Positions 58,800-64,000 of a stretch of DNA of 64,000 nucleotides are shown piece after piece (positions within the stretch are counted from its first letter, which is position 1; every line of letters begins with the position of its first letter). Both the position numbers and the translations under genes were made by a program. The stretch is from the NCBI RefSeq assembly GCF_932294415.1, contig NC_065538.1, forward strand, positions 48,935,343 through 48,999,342. The letters are read 5' to 3'. Under the pieces are notes generated by a model. It was not told the DNA's origin, made no database searches, and saw only the letters and a program-made list of their open reading frames with translations. This DNA is from Quercus robur. Its lineage: Eukaryota > Streptophyta > Magnoliopsida > Fagales > Fagaceae.

Positions 58800-59812
58800 T
58801 GATAGGTCAAGAATGTATTGACCCGTTGTGATGAATTAATTGATTGATTAGCCAAGTTTATTAATTATTCAAATTAACATGCAATGTATGTGATAGCACA
58901 AACAAATCACCAATTAAACTAAGTATACAGCGGAAAATAAATTGACATAGTGATTTGTTTACAAATGAGAAAAACCTACACAGCAAAAACCCCAACAAAT
59001 GATTTTAAGGTCACCACTCCCAAGAATCCACTATTATCAAAACAAGCGGTTACAAGTAAAGGAATCCCAGTACCTTATACCAACCTACAGTTGAACCCTT
59101 ATCCCAATACCCAATTGGACTTGTTCTATAGTGACAATCTCTCCTTTTAATGCACGGCTCCCAATACATGACTAACCAATTGCGCGGATCCCAATACGTG
59201 ACTTCAATCACCAATTAGAGAAGGTTGTTGACTGCAAAGTTCTTCAGTTCATCACACGATGAATATCAAGAAGTTCCTTGGTTACAAAACCCTATGGTGC
59301 ACAAACACAACAACTTCTTCACAAGAAAGATGAACTAGGATAAATTCTGTCTCCGGGCACAATTTGCTTGAACAAACTTTGCTCAACACTTGTGTAACTT
59401 GTGTCACTTTTGATGGCCCTTAAAATAATCCTTTTATATGTCTAGGGTTGTGAGAAAAGAAAACCTAAACATATAACCACAGATTGGATGAAAAATATAA
59501 CAGAAAATCTGAATTTCATAAACCTTGACAGATATCCTATCTGTCGAGCTACTGTCGAGCCATGGGCTGGAACAGCTCTTTAAGGCTCGATAGATGCTAG
59601 CTATCAAGTTTTAATGAACACCACTTTTCACACTCGAAACTTGGACAGACTTACCTGGCTTTAACAGTTGAACTTGAAACCTTGTTTCTTGAAGTATTAA
59701 ACACATCCTAGATCTACCCAAATACAAGTAAAGTGCATTTTGTCAAAGGATTAGCTAATTACATAAAATAGTAACATATGTTCCTAACAAGTGAATCACA
59801 TATGTCCTAACA
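58800..59812 (-). repeat. 3' LTR of the right-hand copia element (left boundary approximate)
   Basis: On the minus strand it begins TGTTAGGACATATGTG at 59812, directly after the polypurine tract. A TATA-like ATATAAAAGG (minus) lies near 59440. TCGA motifs (CTGTCGAGC, GCTCGATAG) lie at 59530-59600 upstream of it. The other LTR is beyond the window, so the start near 58800 is an estimate. Confidence 0.6.
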
Positions 59813-59827
59813 ATCTCCCCCTTTGGC
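59813..59827 (-). other. Polypurine tract
   Basis: The minus strand reads GCCAAAGGGGGAGAT-like sequence next to the LTR, almost identical to the tract at 3614-3628. Confidence 0.8.
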
Positions 59828-60351
59828 AATCCGTGACAAAACCGCAACTAACAAATGAGATATGAGAGAAGTCATAAATCACTCAACTCATATTCACTTG
59901 TTGAATACAATAAAATCTATCCTAACACAAACTCTTGAAAAACTTTGCAAAAAGAGAGTCAATGGCAAGAAAGACTTTGACAACCTGTATTTTTGAAACA
60001 CTTTAAACAAAACTCATCACGGCATCTTAGTGTGAAACAGAAATAATAAATTGCATACATAATATAAGAAACATGTATATAAAGAAAGAAAAGAAACAAC
60101 ACATGGAGAGATAAGTGAAAAGAAAAACATATATCACTAAATAAGGAATATAAGAACAACGTATGTCAATAATTGTCACAAGACCCATGAACAAGAATAA
60201 TGTATCTCAAATAGAAAGAAAAGAAAAAAAAATACATCAGATCCTCACTACATCCCTCATATAAAGACTCCCCCTGTTAAAAATCTCCTATACTAACCCT
60301 CCCCTTAACTAAGACTACTCTCTTTGTCATGAGTGACAAAGGGTAAGAGTG

Positions 60352-61521
60352 TCAAGTAGACATCTCATCAGTGCCGGAAGAGCTAACATCTCCATCCTCA
60401 TCATCATCATCGTTATTAGAACCATCATCGTCCTCGGATGTCTCAGATGCCTCGGGAGGAGGAGAGGGAGACTCTACAAAGCCACCAAGGTGAGCCTGCC
60501 ATCTAGCAATACGGCCAACACGGGTGTTCACCTGATACAACTCAGTAGAGAGTGTATCAAGGCGAGCATCCATGTACTGAAGTTGCACCATGATTGGATC
60601 TAGAGTCACACCTCCTGCTAAAGTAGAGGGAGCGGAGGTGGATGGAGCTGAAGGAGTGGGAGGAGATGCCGTACTGGAACGCCTCAAACAAAACTGCGCC
60701 TCGCTACGTTTAACGGTACCAGCATCTTTAGCACCCATGACATGGAATGGCTCAGAAGAAGGAAAAGGAACATCAAAATGGCATAAAAGCCTCATGATAG
60801 TTGAAGGGAAGATGAACTTATCACGAGTAGCCGAATCCCTATACACATCTATAAGAGAAAGAATGAAATGAAAGGGAAAGTCTATACTAAGGTTCTTTAA
60901 AAGAGAAAGCAAAAACCGAGCACGAGGCTCTATAATAGAGTTATAGTGAGAGAGAGTATGAAGTACAAAAGTCATGACCATGTTAAGAAAATGAAGGCAT
61001 TTAGCAAAGCCCGAACAAGAAGTAAACTGATGATCCCCCCAATCAGATGGACGCTCACAGAAGGCAAAAATGAGCTCATCTTTAGACACGATCTTAAAAT
61101 GATCACAACTAGGGTAGTCAGGATACTCTACCCTAGGGACACGGAGCACATCGGAGACAATCTCCGATGTGACAATAATGCACGTACCTCGAACGCGAGT
61201 TATGAAATGAGGTACTGAAAAGTTGAATCCATGCATGTTAGAGTAGAACTCCTGGATCAACACAAATGGACATGTGACCGGGACATCAAATAGTGACTCC
61301 TAACCCCGACTGTAGATGATAGTGGGAAGGTCAATGTTAAAGAAGTCCAATAAGACGACATGGCATTCCGAATGAATGCCTCGTCGGGAAAAGTTCTCAA
61401 AGAAGTCCGATCTGGCCTTCTCATCATGGAACCGGATAGAGAAAAGGGTAGTGTTAGTAGAAGAAGATGCCTCGAAACGAAGAAGATTTTGAGACGGAGC
61501 AAATTTACGTTTGGGTGCCAT
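60352..61521 (-). pseudogene. Additional ORF of the copia element, one in-frame stop
   Basis: Starts at Met 61521 (MAPKRKFAPSQNLLRFEASS) and runs about 389 codons, broken only by TAG at 61300-61302. Residues about 80-230 hold phrases FYSNMHGFNFSVPHFITRVRG, VLRVPRVEYPDYP and MVMTFVLHTLSHYNSI. These recur in plant proteins labelled 'putative plant transposon protein'. A Pro/Ser-rich linker, a short coiled-coil-like segment (MDARLDTLSTELYQVNTRVG) and a Glu/Asp-rich C-terminus follow. Function is unknown. It lies downstream of pol, on the same strand as the element, where some copia lineages carry an envelope-like or extra gene. A 5'UTR intron is likely: donor near 61925, acceptor TTACATTAG near 61533. 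Confidence 0.75.
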
Positions 61522-62061
61522 AGAAGTAGACTAATGTAAATGGAGAGAGGGAGAGAGAGAAAGGAGACAATCAGAAAAATCCCAAGCAATTCAAATATAT
61601 CAAGATATATTGAAAAGAAAGAACGTATGCATGAGAATGCATAAACATGTGATATGCAATAGAAAAAGCATCATGGGCTCAGCCCATTCCAAACCTTCTA
61701 GCACACAAGCAAATAACAGATATAGCACACATCTAAATGCATGAAAATACAGTTATAATGCTCATGAGATGCAATGCATGAAGTTTTTAAGATCAAATCT
61801 TCAAAACCCATCCCAAATATTTTGCAAAAACCTCTTTGATTTTGAAAAACCCCAAACTTTTCAAAAATCCCAAAAACTTAGGTTAAAAAGCATGAAATGT
61901 ATGAAAATGAGGGATTTAGACACCTACCAAGAGAAGAAAACTTGATTAGGGTCTTGGAATCCTTTAGAAAGAGGTTTAAGGTGAGAAAGAGAGGTTTTGG
62001 GAGGTGAAAAGGTTGAAGAGATTGAGAGAAATCAAGAGAGATGAGATCTGAATCACGAGTG

Positions 62062-62075
62062 CCCCTTATATAGCA
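62062..62075 (-). promoter_or_regulatory. Internal TATA box upstream of the extra ORF
   Basis: The minus strand reads GCTATATAAGGGGC, directly downstream of the TCGA array and about 540 bp before Met 61521. Promoter use is inferred. Confidence 0.55.
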
Positions 62076-62086
62076 CCTCAGTAATT

Positions 62087-62345
62087 CTCGACAGATCAAG
62101 AGGTGTCGAGGATCTGTCGAGCTTTAAAGGGTTCGATAGAAGCTGCTATCGAGCATGTGTCCAAGGCAATTTGAAGCTCGATGGATCAAGGTTTTTGTCG
62201 AGGAGCTATCGAGGGGACAGAAGGTTCCTCGATTGATCCACCTATCTGTTGAGAGATATTGATATTACGATAAAAAGAAATTGAAGAGCTCGATAGATAA
62301 GCCAAGTGTCGAGAGGTGTCGAGGAGCTGTCGAGATTGCTTAAAA
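62087..62345 (-). promoter_or_regulatory. Internal TCGA motif array
   Basis: About 13 copies of TCGA, mostly as CTGTCGAG, GCTCGATAG or GTGTCGAGG, in about 260 bp. The same motif family is in the LTR at 59530-59600. The layout (array, then TATA) mirrors the LTR. Confidence 0.55.
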
Positions 62346-62990
62346 ACAGTTTTTCAAGAAGAGAAAAACACAGATTTGAATGCAATCAAACATGCAACTT
62401 AACCAAGGATCCAAACAACATTTTAAACTCTCGAAAACATCTTTCAACAAAAAAATGTTAAGCATTTTGATCCCAAAACACACACACACACACTAAACAA
62501 GTTTAACCAATTTTATATTTCAAAAACAAGTCAAGACAGTTTAGTGAGCATACATTAATACATGTAAACCTTGTGATGGCCAAATCACATTGTACCTGCA
62601 CATGTATCAAAAGTAGCAAAGAATATTGCATGTTATGTGTGAAAAACATCACAAGATTACATAAGTGTCTACATGTTATGATGATTTGAGATATGAGAAA
62701 ATCACTTTAACTCACACATAATCATAACTGTTTGATGGGGTCTATCACCTTCGAGGTACATCCTATAACTCCCATATCTCCTAAAATACACGCTTGCAAT
62801 CATATTTCAAGCATTTTATTCTTTTTTGCTTTTTATTTTATTTGCATATTTTTCTTTTTAAGCATATCATGCATGGAAATATAAGAGAGAGAAAACAAAT
62901 ACCCAATTATGTTAAGGATTTGACATTCCATTTTTATTATGCCGAAGCATACAAATGTCATTTCATGATTGGTGGGCAACAGTGGTGAGA
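62346..62990. other. Non-coding interior of the copia element
   Basis: AT-rich with a CA run near 62479-62493. This is where reverse transcriptase would be expected, but none is seen. Confidence 0.5.
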
Positions 62991-62999
62991 TGGTTATTT

Positions 63000-64000
63000 A
63001 TGCCTTTCTCTTCATGGGATTCAAAATCTGGTGAAGTGGATATATCTGCAAAATCTTCCACAACACTAAGAGTACCAGGAGTACTTGAAGATGCGGGCTC
63101 TTATTCAACAATTTCTTGAACTTCCTTTGGTTCAAGAGGAAGAATTTCTTTGGGGAATTCCTCACTAACTTTCTCAGAACCAGAATCTAAAGACTCATCC
63201 ATAACAACATTCATTGTTTCCATTACCTTCATGATTCTTTTGTTGTATACCCGATAAGTCTTGCTTGTAGAGGAGTATCCTAGAAATATTCCTTCATTGC
63301 TTTAGGAGTCAAATTTTCCCACATTCTCTCCATCCTTGAGAATAAAACATGTACTTCCAAAAAATTTTGAAGTACATCACATTTGGCTTTCTTCCTTTCC
63401 ATAACTCATATGGAGTCTTCTTGGTACCAGGTCTAAAGTACACCCTATTAACCGTATAACATGCAATGTTAACAGCTTCTCCCCACAAGTTTCTAGCCAC
63501 ATCCTTATTATGCAACATGGCTCTAGCCATCCATGTTCTTTCTTTCTACTACACCATTCTACTGAGGAGTAATAGGAGCAGAGAATTCTTGAGATATACC
63601 TGATCTTGTGCAAAAGGACTTCGTATATGAGTTCTCGAATTCTTTACCATGATCACTTCAAATTCGATCAATTTCAGGTTCTTTTCATTCTGCAATCTTG
63701 TGCACAATACTTCAATGTGCTCAGGAGCATCCGACTTGGATCGTAGGAGGATAACCCAAGTGTACCTAGTGAAGTCGTCTACAACAACCACGATGTATCT
63801 CTTACCACCAAGAGACTCGGTTCTAGTTGGACCCATAAGATCCAGATGTAGAAACTCCAATGGTCTAGATTTAGCAGATGTCTAAATGCCCAGATGCTTA
63901 GCTTTCGTCTATTTCTCAAGCTGACATGGTCTACAAACCACATTGCTTATTCTATTAAGCTTTGGTATCCCCAAGACTAATTCATGCTTAGATACAATAG
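63000..64000 (-). pseudogene. Copia integrase region, degraded and cut by the window end
   Basis: On the minus strand, pre-integrase LVLGIPKLNRISNVVC is followed by the integrase core. LHLDLMGPTRTESLGGKRY carries the first catalytic Asp, RSDHGKEFENSY the second, and NGVVERKN the Glu. The core continues as TVNRVYFRPGTKKTPYELWKG. Frameshifts (near 63660, 63530 and 63350) and TAG before NGVVE inactivate it. The remaining upstream pol and gag lie outside the window. Confidence 0.82.

Larger units (their letters stand above)
58800..64000 (-). mobile_element. Large Ty1/copia element, 3' half, with extra ORF
   Basis: Read from the window end on the minus strand: pre-integrase and integrase (64000-63000), a non-coding segment, an array of TCGA motifs (62345-62087), a TATA-like box (62062-62075), an extra ORF (61521-60352), polypurine tract (59827-59813) and the 3' LTR. 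No reverse transcriptase or RNase H was found after the integrase, indicating an internal deletion or a non-autonomous derivative. Integrase phrases and the presence of an ORF after pol recall the SIRE-like lineage; this is inference. Confidence 0.75.

Overview
The window is nuclear DNA of a flowering plant, most likely a woody eudicot. It is AT-rich, with few genes and dense nested transposable elements. Only two genes look intact. One is a single-exon PEX7 (peroxisomal PTS2 import receptor) at 31485-32441 (+). The other is a single-exon MAX2/D3-type F-box leucine-rich-repeat gene (strigolactone/karrikin signalling) at 40753-42777 (+). The LTR families resemble those common in oak-like trees, but the family of the plant cannot be fixed from the sequence. 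No bacterial, organellar or CRISPR-like features were seen, and no tRNA or rRNA gene was recognised.

Left part (1-31 kb). A CYP704-like cytochrome P450 pseudogene (about 2474-10196) is split inside an exon by a young, gag-only LTR retrotransposon (2510-8982, target duplication TGAAG). Next come a decayed LTR fragment (11936-12540), a complete but inactivated Ty1/copia element (13176-18890, duplication ATGAG) and a solo LTR inside a TTA microsatellite (22129-22889, duplication ATTAT). A non-autonomous Ty3/gypsy element follows (23377-29229, duplication ACAGT); it carries a long antisense ORF and appears to sit inside a small Harbinger-like MITE. A second, clearer Harbinger-like MITE (29911-31103) ends about 380 bp upstream of PEX7.

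Middle (31-47 kb). PEX7 and MAX2 are separated by short DNA elements. These are a Harbinger-like MITE with a Mutator-like element nested in it (35432-36969 and 35731-36781) and a hAT-like MITE (36988-37709). Upstream of MAX2 there is a diverged direct duplication of promoter sequence and a LINE RNase H remnant. Downstream of MAX2 lie a long-inverted-repeat element (44337-45600) and a second hAT-like MITE (45942-46490).

Right part (47-64 kb). A 6.4-kb hAT transposon (47624-54059, perfect 8-bp duplication GGCAAAAC) holds a broken BED/DUF659 transposase, a Harbinger-like MITE and a solo LTR of the same family as the element at 2.5-9 kb. It is followed by a broken Harbinger ORF1 (Myb/SANT-like). 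The 3' half of a large minus-strand Ty1/copia element then runs off the window end, with a degraded integrase and an extra downstream ORF.

The most unusual signal is a shared design in the LTR elements. Each LTR family carries a reiterated short motif upstream of its TATA box: CGCGA, TCGA, CCGAGGA or AACGGTG. In two copia-type elements the same motif array recurs inside the element. In the best-preserved case it is followed by a second TATA box, a probable 5'UTR intron and the extra ORF. This suggests an internal, U3-like promoter module for a separate transcript.
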